Notes under the pieces: model-generated
The model's input: only the letters and a program-made list of their open reading frames with translations
What the model was told of the DNA's origin: nothing
Database searches by the model: none
Part shown: positions 18,968 through 26,897 of the stretch, one piece after another
Layout of the letters: each line of letters starts with the position of its first letter
How positions within the stretch are numbered: position 1 is the first letter of the stretch
Translations under genes and position numbers: made by a program
Assembly (NCBI GenBank): GCA_964447205.1
Contig: CAYUSB010000043.1
Coordinates: forward strand, 4,286 to 68,285
Source: JAEUKH01 sp964447205
GTDB taxonomy: Bacteria; Myxococcota_A; Polyangia; Polyangiales; Ga0077539
Length of the DNA stretch: 64,000 nucleotides
Direction of reading: 5' to 3'

Positions 18968-21900
18968 AGGCTCCTCCAGTCTGCGATGATGCGGCGACGC
19001 AGGGTGCGCTCTTCGTCGTCGAGGAAACGTTGGACCCGGTCGCCCTGGTAGGTGACCTCGTCGCCGACGGTGTCGACGAGGCTCTCGGCGATGAGCACCT
19101 GATAGGTCGCGTAGAGCTTCAGGGTGCTGGCGGTGAAGGCGTCGGTGAAACGCCGTAGTCCCGCGACCACCCGGCGGGCCCTGGGGGCTCGGGCTTCGAC
19201 GGGCCAGTAGCGCAGGGCCTCGAGCACGGCGGACCCGGCGTTGAAGCGGTCGGCGTGGGGGAGCTGGGCGGTGTCGAGCACGGCGTCGAGGGCCCCGTCG
19301 AGCATGGTGTCGGCCCGGGGGATGTCCCCCGCCCGGAGAAACCCTTCGGCCAGGATGGCCCGCAGGCTCGGGGCTTGGGGACTCGGCCGATCGGCCAGCG
19401 GAGCGAGGGCCCCGAGGAACCTCTGCGCCGCCGGGGCCGCCCCAAACCGCCGCAGGGAGACGATGGCGGGGCGTACGGCCGTGAGGAGTTCCCAGAGTTG
19501 GGGCGAGGCCGGGGCTTCGGCGAGGGCTACGATGTCGTCGAGGAGGACGTCGAGGGCGGCCTGATCGCCGAGTTGTCCCGCGGCCACGACGCAGTGCCCG
19601 GCCACGGCGGCCCGAAACCCGGCCCCGCTCACCCGGGCCCGGCCCTGGGCGGTGGCGAGGCGGAGGGTCTCGTCGAGGAGGGCCTCGTCGCCCGAGGAGG
19701 CGGCAGCGCGCAGAGAACGGCGCACGACCTCGGCCTTCTCGTAGTCGTAGGCCACCCGGTCGTCGGTGACCCGGGCGAGCAGGGCGGGGGCCCTGCGGGG
19801 GTCTTCCTCGGCCTGAACCATCAGGGCCTCGTAGGCGCTGCGGAGGGCGGGTGCGGCGCTGGTGGGTGCGTCGGTGCGGAGCCAGCGCGAGCGCTTGCGG
19901 AGGTGTTCGACCCGGTCGCGGACCTTCGCGTCGTTGGTGGCCTGGAGCCGTCCGTCGACCTCCCGTTGCCAGGCCGCGGGGTCGCCGTCGGTGGTGAGGT
20001 GGGCCACCCGAGCGAGGTAGAGCCCGAGGAGGATGCGGTTGGGGGGTTCGTGGACGGACAGCTCGGCCTCGACGGAGCTCACGAGCTCACGGGCGGTGAG
20101 TCCGGCCCCGAGGCGGGCAAATCCCACGGCGAGGATGGCCCGCAGGAAGGCTCCCTGGGGGTCGAGCTCGGCGGTGAGTCCTGCCTCCCGGGCGTCGGTG
20201 TAGAGGGTGTCGAGCAGGGCCACCTGGGCTCCCCGCGAGCGCACCTCGGACCCGGCGTCGGTGGTGTCGCTGAGGGCCATGGCGGCCCGGGCGAACCGCG
20301 GCATGTCGGCTTCGGGGTTGAGCCCCTGGAGGTTGAGGGCCCCGAGGAGGCGCTCTTTGGCTCGGGTCATTCCGAGGGCGTCGCCGGCCCGGCGGTGCAG
20401 GGCGGCCACGGTGGCCCAGGCGAGGCGGCGCGACACGGGGAGGTCGGGCTCGGTGAAACGTTGGGCCGCGGTGGAGCCCACCAAGGCCAGGGTGGGATCG
20501 TCGTGGGGGTCGAGGGCGAGGCGCAGAACCCAGGCCCCGAGGCGTGCGGCCTGGGCGGGCGACGGGCGGGCTGCGGCGGCGAGGTCGAGCAGGGTGGGCG
20601 CGGTGGCCCCCGGAACGAGGTCGGGAGCCCGGGCCGTGAGCAGGGCCTCGGCGGTAGCGGGGTCGCGGTCACCGAAGAAGACGGCTGCTTCGAGGCAGTG
20701 CCCGGCCTCGTCGCGTTCGCCCACCTGGAGCTTGAGGAGGCCGAGCTGACGCCACGGGTCGGGGTCGTCGTTGCCTCCGGCGGCGAGGGCGGGTTCGAGG
20801 GCCCGGATCTGGACCCGGAGGGCAGCGAGGGGGTCGGGACCCGTGGCGGTGACGACCGCGGGGATCTCCTCGCGTTGGGGCGTCGGAGGGGGCGCCCGTC
20901 GCGGGGCGGGAGGGCGCGGTGCGGGAGCCCGGTCTTTGCCCGTAGGGCGCCGGGGCGGGGCTTCGACGCGGAGGGCGGGCCAGTCGAAGACGCAGTCTTC
21001 CAACATGGGGTCGAGGCGGTGTCGGCGGTCGGTGAGGACGTAGTCGATCCAGGCCGTCAGCGAGCGGGTCTCGACCTCGGTGACCTGAACCACCCGGGGC
21101 CCGAACGCGTCCTGGTCGAGGACGACGACGCGGTGTCGGTCGAGCTCCAGGAGGCGGGTGAGTTTGTCGCGGCGCATGGGCGGGACGAGCCGTTGACCTG
21201 CGGGAACGTAGAGGTTGTCGGTGCCCGCGGCCCGGGCAAATCCAACGGCCCCCGCGAGGTCGCTCACCCGCGTCGCGAGGCGCGGAACATTGGGTCGAAC
21301 GATCTCCTGCAACAGGTACCGGGGTTGTCCGTCGGGGGCTTCGAGGCGGGCGAGGACGAAGCGTTCGAGTTCGTCGTCGGTGAGGGCTTCGACGAGGGGT
21401 TCGAGGGCGAGGAGGCCTTCGGGGTCGAGGAGCCAGAGTTCGGGTTCGGTGGTGGGGCCGGGGGTGAGGCGGAGGGGGATGACGAAGCGGGTGTGCGACG
21501 CGGCCGGGTGGAGGCCGACGGTCGGGGCGGGCAGGTGGGCCTCGATCACGTCGTAGACGCTGCGGGGGGGCGGGGCGGTGAGGGTGCTCCAGGTTCCGTC
21601 GGCGTCGATGAGGGTGAGGAGGCTGGGGTCGCGGAAGCTGCGGGCGGCGGCCTGGGCGAGGGGGTGGGTGGTTCCCCAGGCCACGTAGAGGCTGCTGTCG
21701 GCCACGCGCGCGAACGCGGTGAGGCCCTCTTCGGGCAGGTCGCGGGCCCGCAGGAGGAGGTACAGGGGCGGCCGGGCGATGCGTACGAGGAGGGTCGAGG
21801 GTTGGTCGTCGTCGGTGGGGCCGAGGGTTCCGACGGTGAGGTCGTCGCGTCCGAGGGCGAGGAGGCGCACGAGGGCCCGGGTGGCTCCGTCGCCCTGGTA

Positions 21901-22305
21901 GGACAGGAGGAGGAGGGCCTCCTCGGGGCTGGTCTCGTTGCGCGAACGATGCGGCGGGATGGCCTCGGGCAGGCTCCGGGCCGCGCGCCGGATGGGGGCG
22001 CTCCAGCGGGTGGGCGGAACGGGCGGGGCGGGGTTGTCGGGATTGTCGGGGTCGAGGTCGCGCGGTCGGACGAAGGTGAGGCCGCCGAGGGTGAGGGCGA
22101 CGCGCACGAGGGGGAGGCCGGCTTCGGCGAGGTCGTGGGCGATGGGTTCGGTGAGGGCCGGGGAGGTGAGGATGGCCTCGGCCTCTCCGGGGGCGCGGAG
22201 ATAGGCCGTCCAGGGGGCGTCGACGAGGTCCGGGTGGTGTTGGGCCAGCAGGTGCGTCGTCGCCAGGTCGTGCGCGTCGCCGCGCAGGCGGAGGCCGAAG
22301 AGCAT
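18955..22305 (-). CDS. Large two-part helical-repeat protein of the MoxR-linked cluster (1116 residues)
   Basis: This soluble protein has no signal peptide. Residues about 1-445 are mixed alpha/beta with many short strands and no motif I recognise. Residues about 448-482 are a Pro/Arg-rich linker. Residues about 490-1116 are almost entirely helical and TPR-like, with repeated Ala/Leu-rich helices, ending in a charged DDEERTLRRRI segment. The frame is open for 54 further codons upstream, but that extension is Arg/Pro-rich. The ATG at 22305 follows a TGCTACCAC element and begins a structured protein. Its overlap with the MoxR gene implies a scaffold or adaptor for that ATPase. It may be an X-type component of the FtsH-vWA-MoxR or MoxR-vWA-beta-propeller systems. 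Confidence 0.7.
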   Translation of the reverse strand: MLFGLRLRGDAHDLATTHLLAQHHPDLVDAPWTAYLRAPGEAEAILTSPALTEPIAHDLAEAGLPLVRVALTLGGLTFVRPRDLDPDNPDNPAPPVPPTRWSAPIRRAARSLPEAIPPHRSRNETSPEEALLLLSYQGDGATRALVRLLALGRDDLTVGTLGPTDDDQPSTLLVRIARPPLYLLLRARDLPEEGLTAFARVADSSLYVAWGTTHPLAQAAARSFRDPSLLTLIDADGTWSTLTAPPPRSVYDVIEAHLPAPTVGLHPAASHTRFVIPLRLTPGPTTEPELWLLDPEGLLALEPLVEALTDDELERFVLARLEAPDGQPRYLLQEIVRPNVPRLATRVSDLAGAVGFARAAGTDNLYVPAGQRLVPPMRRDKLTRLLELDRHRVVVLDQDAFGPRVVQVTEVETRSLTAWIDYVLTDRRHRLDPMLEDCVFDWPALRVEAPPRRPTGKDRAPAPRPPAPRRAPPPTPQREEIPAVVTATGPDPLAALRVQIRALEPALAAGGNDDPDPWRQLGLLKLQVGERDEAGHCLEAAVFFGDRDPATAEALLTARAPDLVPGATAPTLLDLAAAARPSPAQAARLGAWVLRLALDPHDDPTLALVGSTAAQRFTEPDLPVSRRLAWATVAALHRRAGDALGMTRAKERLLGALNLQGLNPEADMPRFARAAMALSDTTDAGSEVRSRGAQVALLDTLYTDAREAGLTAELDPQGAFLRAILAVGFARLGAGLTARELVSSVEAELSVHEPPNRILLGLYLARVAHLTTDGDPAAWQREVDGRLQATNDAKVRDRVEHLRKRSRWLRTDAPTSAAPALRSAYEALMVQAEEDPRRAPALLARVTDDRVAYDYEKAEVVRRSLRAAASSGDEALLDETLRLATAQGRARVSGAGFRAAVAGHCVVAAGQLGDQAALDVLLDDIVALAEAPASPQLWELLTAVRPAIVSLRRFGAAPAAQRFLGALAPLADRPSPQAPSLRAILAEGFLRAGDIPRADTMLDGALDAVLDTAQLPHADRFNAGSAVLEALRYWPVEARAPRARRVVAGLRRFTDAFTASTLKLYATYQVLIAESLVDTVGDEVTYQGDRVQRFLDDEERTLRRRIIADWRSLCGA

Positions 22306-22389
22306 GGGGCGATGGTGGTAGCACGGGAAGGGCCGCGGGGGGATCGCGGGGCGGGGGGCTGGGGGGCATCCTCGCCAGGCCACTCTCCG

Positions 22390-22481
22390 CGCAGTCCGAC
22401 ATCGCCGACTTGCTCGACGACGTGACCCCCGGCACGGGCTACGAAGAGCTCGATCAGGGGTTGCCACGCGCTACCGGGTGA
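22390..22481 (+). pseudogene. Remnant of the 278-residue gene found at 23689
   Basis: The plus-strand frame ending in TGA at 22479-22481 encodes DIADLL followed by DDVTPGTGYEEL. The intact gene at 23689 has QADIADRLFEA and, about 50 residues later, EDVTPGTGYEDL. The nucleotides match as well. The fragment therefore looks like an internally deleted leftover of that gene. It lies on the other side of the HTH module. Confidence 0.6.
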
Positions 22482-22490
22482 AGGCTCGCC

Positions 22491-22994
22491 TCACTTCACC
22501 AGAGCGTTGCCGACCGCCAGGCTGAGATTGGCGCCATCGGGGAAGGTCACGCGGATGTCCAGCTTTCCTCCGAGGGCCTCAATGGCCTTGCGGAGGGTGC
22601 TGACCTGGACTTCCTCGCGATGTTCGAGCTTGGAGAGCGCAGGCTGTGAAGTACCAAGCCGCGCGGCAAGGTCCTTCTGCGAGACCTTACGAAACTCTCG
22701 AATCGCGCGGAGCGAGTTGGCCTCCTCGGCAAGGAGCCACTGAACGATGCGCCGACCCGCATCCTCCCAGTTGTCGAATCCCTCGTCCGCAAGGTCAACG
22801 AGATCGTTGTCCTTCGTGACCGAGATCCCGAAGGTGCTTGGGGCACGGTGCTCGATGACAACGTGGCGGTCGCCACAGAAGCAGTCGAGGAACGATGGAA
22901 CCTCGGATGAGGCAGGAATGTCCAGAACGCAACGTACGTCAGGGATGCTGCGCTTGATGTAATCACTCAGAAGGGAAAGTGCGTGCATTTTCAT
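22491..22994 (-). CDS. XRE-family helix-turn-helix protein, possible antitoxin
   Basis: This 167-residue protein has an N-terminal mixed domain (about residues 1-90) of unknown type and a C-terminal XRE/Cro HTH (about 97-150). The HTH reads SQKDLAARLGTSQPALSKLE, then a scaffold helix with VSTLRKAIEALGG. It is the second gene downstream of a strong minus-strand promoter. The order (short cargo gene first, HTH gene second) recalls higBA-type modules. Codon use is visibly less GC-biased than in the neighbours, suggesting transfer. The ATG at 22994 is chosen over an upstream in-frame start because the conserved part begins there. An antitoxin role is inferred only from arrangement. Confidence 0.75.
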   Translation of the reverse strand: MKMHALSLLSDYIKRSIPDVRCVLDIPASSEVPSFLDCFCGDRHVVIEHRAPSTFGISVTKDNDLVDLADEGFDNWEDAGRRIVQWLLAEEANSLRAIREFRKVSQKDLAARLGTSQPALSKLEHREEVQVSTLRKAIEALGGKLDIRVTFPDGANLSLAVGNALVK

Positions 22995-23049
22995 AGTGTG
23001 ATGTTCACTGTGACGAGGATGGTGGAGTGAAGGCTGTCGTCCTGGGCAA

Positions 23050-23393
23050 TCAGAGGTAGCCACCGTCAGCGCCCGCCTTCCTGAACAGAATCGTGCCGTC
23101 TAGTTTGGCGATCTCAATCGCCCCGTTCGGCCCGATATAGGTTATGTGATACTTGTGTCGATAGCAGGTGACGCCTGTACGTCGCTGAGGATCGGGCCGT
23201 GCGAACTCCGGGCCGGGTGGGTACATGCGTCCGTCGGTCTCCCAGGTGTCTGGGTTGTAGGGCGCACCAGAGTGCGCGTCTTCGACGGCATTCAGAGTGT
23301 CTGTGACGAGGGCAGTGCTGAGGCTGCCCCGGCCGCCGCCGGAGCCGAGGCGAGATCGGCGTAGAAGAGATGCAGGCGTTCCTGTTTGTTCAA
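23050..23393 (-). pseudogene. Short frameshifted gene upstream of the HTH gene, toxin-like position
   Basis: One frame from a TTG at 23393 gives MNKQERLHLFYADLASAP and stops near 23295. A second frame, shifted by one base, runs from about 23320 to the stop at 23050 with a sensible sequence (NAVEDAHSGAPYNPDTWETD, later CYRHKYHITYIGPNGAIEIAK). Joined by a single-base shift they would give about 113 residues. The frame's only longer extension runs back into the -35 box and cannot be the real start. So this is either a mutated gene, a programmed frameshift, or a sequence error. It lies 55 bases before the HTH gene. No toxin family is recognised. Confidence 0.5.
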
Positions 23394-23402
23394 GGTAGGG
23401 GG

Positions 23403-23430
23403 AGTATAACCTATGGGTTAATCGTGTCAA
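23403..23430 (-). promoter_or_regulatory. Near-consensus sigma-70 promoter driving the HTH module
   Basis: On the minus strand TTGACA (23430-23425) is followed after 16 bases by TATACT (23408-23403). This is exceptional in such GC-rich DNA. The predicted start site near 23396 is only a few bases before the TTG at 23393, so the first mRNA would be almost leaderless. Its transcript would cover the frameshifted gene and the HTH gene. Confidence 0.7.
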
Positions 23431-23688
23431 GGCCGTCCCCCGGCCCGGAGCTCGACGCGGGGATCCCGTCGGCGTGCCCTTCCCCGGAGCGCGGGCAGTC
23501 GTCGTTCAGCAGTCGTTCGCCGATGCGTTGTGCTTCGGCGTACCGCCGCGGGGAGGTCGATGGCCGGTCCCTCGCAATGTCGTCGCGCCGGGTCGCCGCC
23601 CGCGCGAACAAAAGGCTTGCCCTCGGCGCGTCACCTGTGGCGAGCTCGGTCCTGCGTTCGTCAATCCTCCGGGGAAGGAGCATCTCTC

Positions 23689-24525
23689 ATGGACTCAGCC
23701 GTCTCGTCTGCCGTGATCGATCCCAAGCGTGCTGCGGAGGTGTTCGAAGCCCTCCAGACCACCTATGCGGCGCTTCCTGCGAAGGTCGTCTACCGCGGGA
23801 CCCTCAACCTCACTCGGGCGGCCATCAACGCCCTCGCGGCGGTTCCGCACCTGCGGGCCGCGTCGGGGCGCATCCTCGCGGAGCTGCCCGCCGCCCAGGC
23901 CGACATCGCCGACCGGCTCTTTGAGGCCGCCCTCGCCGCCTTCCACGCCGACCTGCTGCGAGGCGGCTCCGAAGATGCCCTCTTCGCCGACATCTCCGTC
24001 GAAGCCTTCGCCCTCCGGGATGCGCTGGTGGCCGTGATGGTGGGGCTCATCGGTCGCAAGCGGGTTCCGGACGAGTACCTCGAGGACGTGACCCCGGGCA
24101 CGGGCTACGAAGACCTCGCCCAGGACCTCGGTAAGCTCGCCATTCGGTTCCGGAAGCATTGGGCTGATTTGAAGGGTCGAGTGGATGTCGAGCCTGCCGA
24201 GATCGACAAGGCCGAGGAGTTTTCGACGACGATCGTGACCCGGCTGGCGGGTCGTCGGAGCGCTGCCCTGCCCGATCCCACGGCCGAGGCCTCCGTCGCG
24301 GAACAGCAGGCCCGCGCGGCGACCCTCCTGCGGCAGACGCACGACCACGCCCGCAAGGTGGGCACGTGGTTGTTCTGGGACGATCCCGAGGGCGTCGACG
24401 CGAAGGTGCCCAGCCTCGCGTCCGGACGGGGTCGGTCGGCGGCCGCGAAGGCGGTTCCGGCGGTGGAGCCGAAGGAGGAGCCGGTCAAGCCCGCGTCCGA
24501 GGCGGACAAGCCGGGCGAGGGCTGA
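23689..24525 (+). CDS. Soluble helical protein of unknown family (278 residues)
   Basis: The protein is almost entirely helical and Ala/Leu-rich up to about residue 235, with short conserved-looking patches (RGTLNLTRAAINALAAVP, EDVTPGTGYEDL). A Lys/Glu/Pro-rich disordered tail follows. There is no signal peptide and no membrane helix. AAGGAG seven bases upstream supports the ATG at 23689. A deleted relative lies at 22390-22481, so the family has been duplicated locally. Four 42-bp structured repeats begin three bases after its stop. I do not recognise the family. Confidence 0.8.
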   Translation: MDSAVSSAVIDPKRAAEVFEALQTTYAALPAKVVYRGTLNLTRAAINALAAVPHLRAASGRILAELPAAQADIADRLFEAALAAFHADLLRGGSEDALFADISVEAFALRDALVAVMVGLIGRKRVPDEYLEDVTPGTGYEDLAQDLGKLAIRFRKHWADLKGRVDVEPAEIDKAEEFSTTIVTRLAGRRSAALPDPTAEASVAEQQARAATLLRQTHDHARKVGTWLFWDDPEGVDAKVPSLASGRGRSAAAKAVPAVEPKEEPVKPASEADKPGEG

Positions 24526-24872
24526 CGGGCAAAGGTCGACCTTTGCCGGGAGGCTGGGGGATGGCTCCGGGCAAAGGTTTACCTTCGGCGGAAGCTGGTC
24601 GGTAGCTTCCGGGCGAAGGTTTACCTTCGGCGGGAAGCTGACAGGCGGCTTCCGGCAAAGGTTTACCTTCGACGGGAGGCGGGCAGGAGGTGCTGGGCGA
24701 GGGAGGGGGTCGGTGAGGGCTCACGGGGGGACCACACGGCTTTGGCCTCTCCACCGCCGTGGACGGTGGGGCCTGTCGCGCGGCCATGACCAGTCGAATG
24801 GCCATCCCGGGTTGGCCTGACCGTTGCTTTTCGACACCCAACGTATCGTCCTCAAACAGCCCGGGTGACACC
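24526..24872 (+). other. Intergenic stretch holding the 42-bp repeat array
   Basis: This 347-base gap lies between the 278-residue gene and the next lipoprotein gene. Its first half is the repeat array. The second half is GC-rich with a weak TATCGT -10-like hexamer about 25 bases before the ATG at 24873. A minus-strand frame across the array reads as Pro/Gly/Lys-rich 14-residue repeats, but it has no plausible start or composition. Confidence 0.6.
24529..24696 (+). repeat. Four tandem 42-bp units, each with two potential hairpins
   Basis: Units start at 24529, 24571, 24613 and 24655, a period of exactly 42 bp. Each begins with GC(A/G)AAGGT-TT-ACCTT or a variant. Unit 1 forms a perfect seven-bp stem (GCAAAGG/CCTTTGC) and unit 3 a perfect CGAAGG/CCTTCG stem, which is a compensatory pair change. 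A second dyad, GGAAGCT/AGCTTCC in unit 2 and GGAAGC/GCTTCC in unit 3, lies in the second half of the unit. In unit 1 the equivalent arms are GGAGGC and GGCTCC, which pair imperfectly. The array could act as RNA hairpins or as operator sites on one DNA face, since 42 bp is four helical turns. Confidence 0.8.
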
Positions 24873-25967
24873 ATGAAGAGCCAGCACCTCGCCCTCGCCG
24901 GTCTGCTCGCCGCGTCGATGGCGTGCAGCGGGGCCCCCGACCCAAGCACCGCGAACGACGGGGGAATTGACGTGGCTCCCGCGGAGGCGCGCACCTTCGA
25001 CTACGTGGTCTCGGCCCTTGGTATCGAGGACTCGAACGAGCTGTGGGATAGAGGTGTGAGCGGCTTCAACGTCGACGGTCGATTCTCGACTCACCGATCG
25101 AGGCAGCTCCTCGATTGCGACCGGGTCGACTCCGTCTCTCCCCTCGACAGCGATCAGAACATGGGGTCCTGTGTCACGGGCATGCCCGGCGGCGGGGCTG
25201 GCTGTCTGGGCGGGGTCGACAACCAGCTCCCCGAGCTCACCTACACGATCATTTCGCTTCGCTCCAACACCGACCCGCGCGAGCAGTTGCAGCGACGCAT
25301 CGCGCGGGGAACGCTCGCGGTGCTCGTACGGGTGGAGGGAGTCAACGGCGAACCGAGCCCGACCCTGTACGACGATCACGTCACGGTGACCGTGTATCCA
25401 TTCGCGAGGCCCATGAATGGCCGTTGTTTCGTGGCCGGACAGCCAGGTCAGCGGTTCCAGATCGATTCCGAATCCCTCGTCAGCGACGGGTCGCGACCCC
25501 GGTACCGCTTTGAAGGAAGCATCGTCAGGGGCCGACTGCGTGTGTCGGACACCGACTACACGCGGCCCGGCCTGATCCTCTCCATCCCGCTCGATGACAC
25601 GGTCAGCCTCTCGTTCAGACTCTATGGGTTTCAGTTCCGAGCCAACCTCGGCATCCTCGGCGCGACGGGCGGCAACCTCGGAGGCTTCGTCCTCTACCCG
25701 GAGTTCGCCCAGACCCTCCTGGACACACCGGGCGCCGTCTCCCGCGAGGTCCTACCTTCTACCGTGCGAAGTCTCCTCCGCGGGTTCGCCGACATCGCCA
25801 CCGACGCCGAAAACCGGCCGGGCGTTGGCGGCTGTGCCGGCCCCGATCGCGGCGGTCTCGGAATCGGCATGGCGTTTACCCTCACCGCAGTGGTCATCGA
25901 CCCCACGGTCGCACGCGATGGGCCCGTGGTCGACTGCGACGCCGGGGTTGGTGGGGACGGGGGCTGA
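24873..25967 (+). CDS. Secreted lipoprotein of unknown function (364 residues)
   Basis: A lipoprotein signal (MKSQHLALAGLLAASMAC, Cys18) is followed by an Asp/Ala-rich stretch and about 320 residues of beta-rich sequence with scattered Cys. There is a hydrophobic, Gly-rich patch near residues 245-275 (RANLGILGATGGNLGG). The ATG at 24873 is chosen because the lipobox starts there. No enzymatic motif is visible. It lies downstream of the 42-bp repeat array and convergent with the Uma2-like gene. Single-copy lipoproteins of this kind are common in Myxococcota and poorly characterised. Confidence 0.8.
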   Translation: MKSQHLALAGLLAASMACSGAPDPSTANDGGIDVAPAEARTFDYVVSALGIEDSNELWDRGVSGFNVDGRFSTHRSRQLLDCDRVDSVSPLDSDQNMGSCVTGMPGGGAGCLGGVDNQLPELTYTIISLRSNTDPREQLQRRIARGTLAVLVRVEGVNGEPSPTLYDDHVTVTVYPFARPMNGRCFVAGQPGQRFQIDSESLVSDGSRPRYRFEGSIVRGRLRVSDTDYTRPGLILSIPLDDTVSLSFRLYGFQFRANLGILGATGGNLGGFVLYPEFAQTLLDTPGAVSREVLPSTVRSLLRGFADIATDAENRPGVGGCAGPDRGGLGIGMAFTLTAVVIDPTVARDGPVVDCDAGVGGDGG

Positions 25968-26014
25968 AGCACGGCGACCCTCGAACAGCGCTCCGCTCCG
26001 CGTGCGGGCGCGCG

Positions 26015-26761
26015 CTACGCGTCCTCTGCGAAGACCGCGGCGACCGTCGAGGCGCCAACGGCGCGCACGATCCACGCCTGGAGCTGATCGGGGTCGTCGC
26101 AGGCCGTGATGCGCGTGTCGGCGTCGGCGGTGCACACGAGACCCCGCGCAGCGAGGAGCGCCCGCAGGGTCTGCCGATTGGCGGCGAGCTGGCCCTCCCG
26201 GACCCCCTCCTTGCGGCCCTCGTTGACCCCTTCCTCTCGCTGGCGCTCCAGGGCCTTGAGGAGGACGGGGTTGCGTCGTTCGAGCAGGGCCCGGGCGACG
26301 GTGTCGTCGGCGAGCACACGGTCGATGAGCGCGGCGGCGGGGATGGCGACGGAGAAACACGGGTCGACGATCTCCGCCTTGCCCGGGAGCATGCGCCACA
26401 TGTCGCCGTCGGCGTCCCACTCGTGCACGAGTCGGCGCGCGACGCTGACGTCGAAGACCCTTCGAACGCCGCGGGCCACGAAGTGGCGGGCTTTCTTGGT
26501 GACGTGGGCGAGTTCCTCGCTGTCGCACACCTCGAAGACGACCTCCTCCTGTTTGCGTCCGCCCGTCTCGGGGTCGACGCCTTCGGGGAAGATGCTCACG
26601 TCGGGGGCGAGGTCATTGTTGGCGTCGACGCGGGTGAGCATGTCCACGGCCCCCTCGTAGCCCGCGGCGAGGGTCCCGGCGAACACATGGGCGGCGGCGA
26701 AGTGCCGGGTCGCGTGGGGTTCGTTCGCCCCCATGGTCTCGACCCGAACCCCGTCTACCAT
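26015..26761 (-). CDS. Uma2-family PD-(D/E)XK nuclease-like protein
   Basis: From the ATG at 26761 this is 248 residues. The core matches Uma2 (DUF820) proteins: Pro53-Asp54 in LAPDVSIFP, Glu77 in VVFEVCD, and the following HVTKKARHF helix. A Glu/Arg/Gly-rich helix (EEGVNEGRKEGVREGQ) and a C-terminal tail ending in STVAAVFAEDA follow. The tail closely resembles that of the Rpn-like gene just upstream. Upstream of this ATG the frame stays open, and about 16 residues (LPPVDARLVEPETHTQ) look like family N-terminus. The true start may therefore be non-canonical, or the 5' end may be damaged. Function in vivo is unknown. The family is often mobile. Confidence 0.72.
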   Translation of the reverse strand: MVDGVRVETMGANEPHATRHFAAAHVFAGTLAAGYEGAVDMLTRVDANNDLAPDVSIFPEGVDPETGGRKQEEVVFEVCDSEELAHVTKKARHFVARGVRRVFDVSVARRLVHEWDADGDMWRMLPGKAEIVDPCFSVAIPAAALIDRVLADDTVARALLERRNPVLLKALERQREEGVNEGRKEGVREGQLAANRQTLRALLAARGLVCTADADTRITACDDPDQLQAWIVRAVGASTVAAVFAEDA

Positions 26762-26897
26762 CTGCGTGTGCGTCTCGGGCTCGACGAGCCGCGCGTCGAC
26801 GGGAGGCAGCGGGTCGTGTCGGCCGGGGCCCGTGCAGTCCCCTATGGGCCGGAGACACCCGGCGCGAAGAGCCGCGTGGGTGAGGTACGCGAAGTGG

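Noticed and set aside
19255..22425. 1056-residue plus-strand frame rich in Gly, Glu and Val
   Set aside because: It is antisense to the 1116-residue gene, which overlaps the MoxR gene in an operon. The plus frame is a codon-bias shadow.
23411..23683. 90-residue minus-strand frame upstream of the HTH module
   Set aside because: It runs through the sigma-70 promoter and has an Arg-rich random composition.
24485..24994. Minus-strand frame with 14-residue EGKPLPG-type repeats
   Set aside because: The periodicity comes from the 42-bp DNA repeat. The covarying hairpins explain it better, and the frame overlaps the end of a supported gene with no ribosome-binding site.
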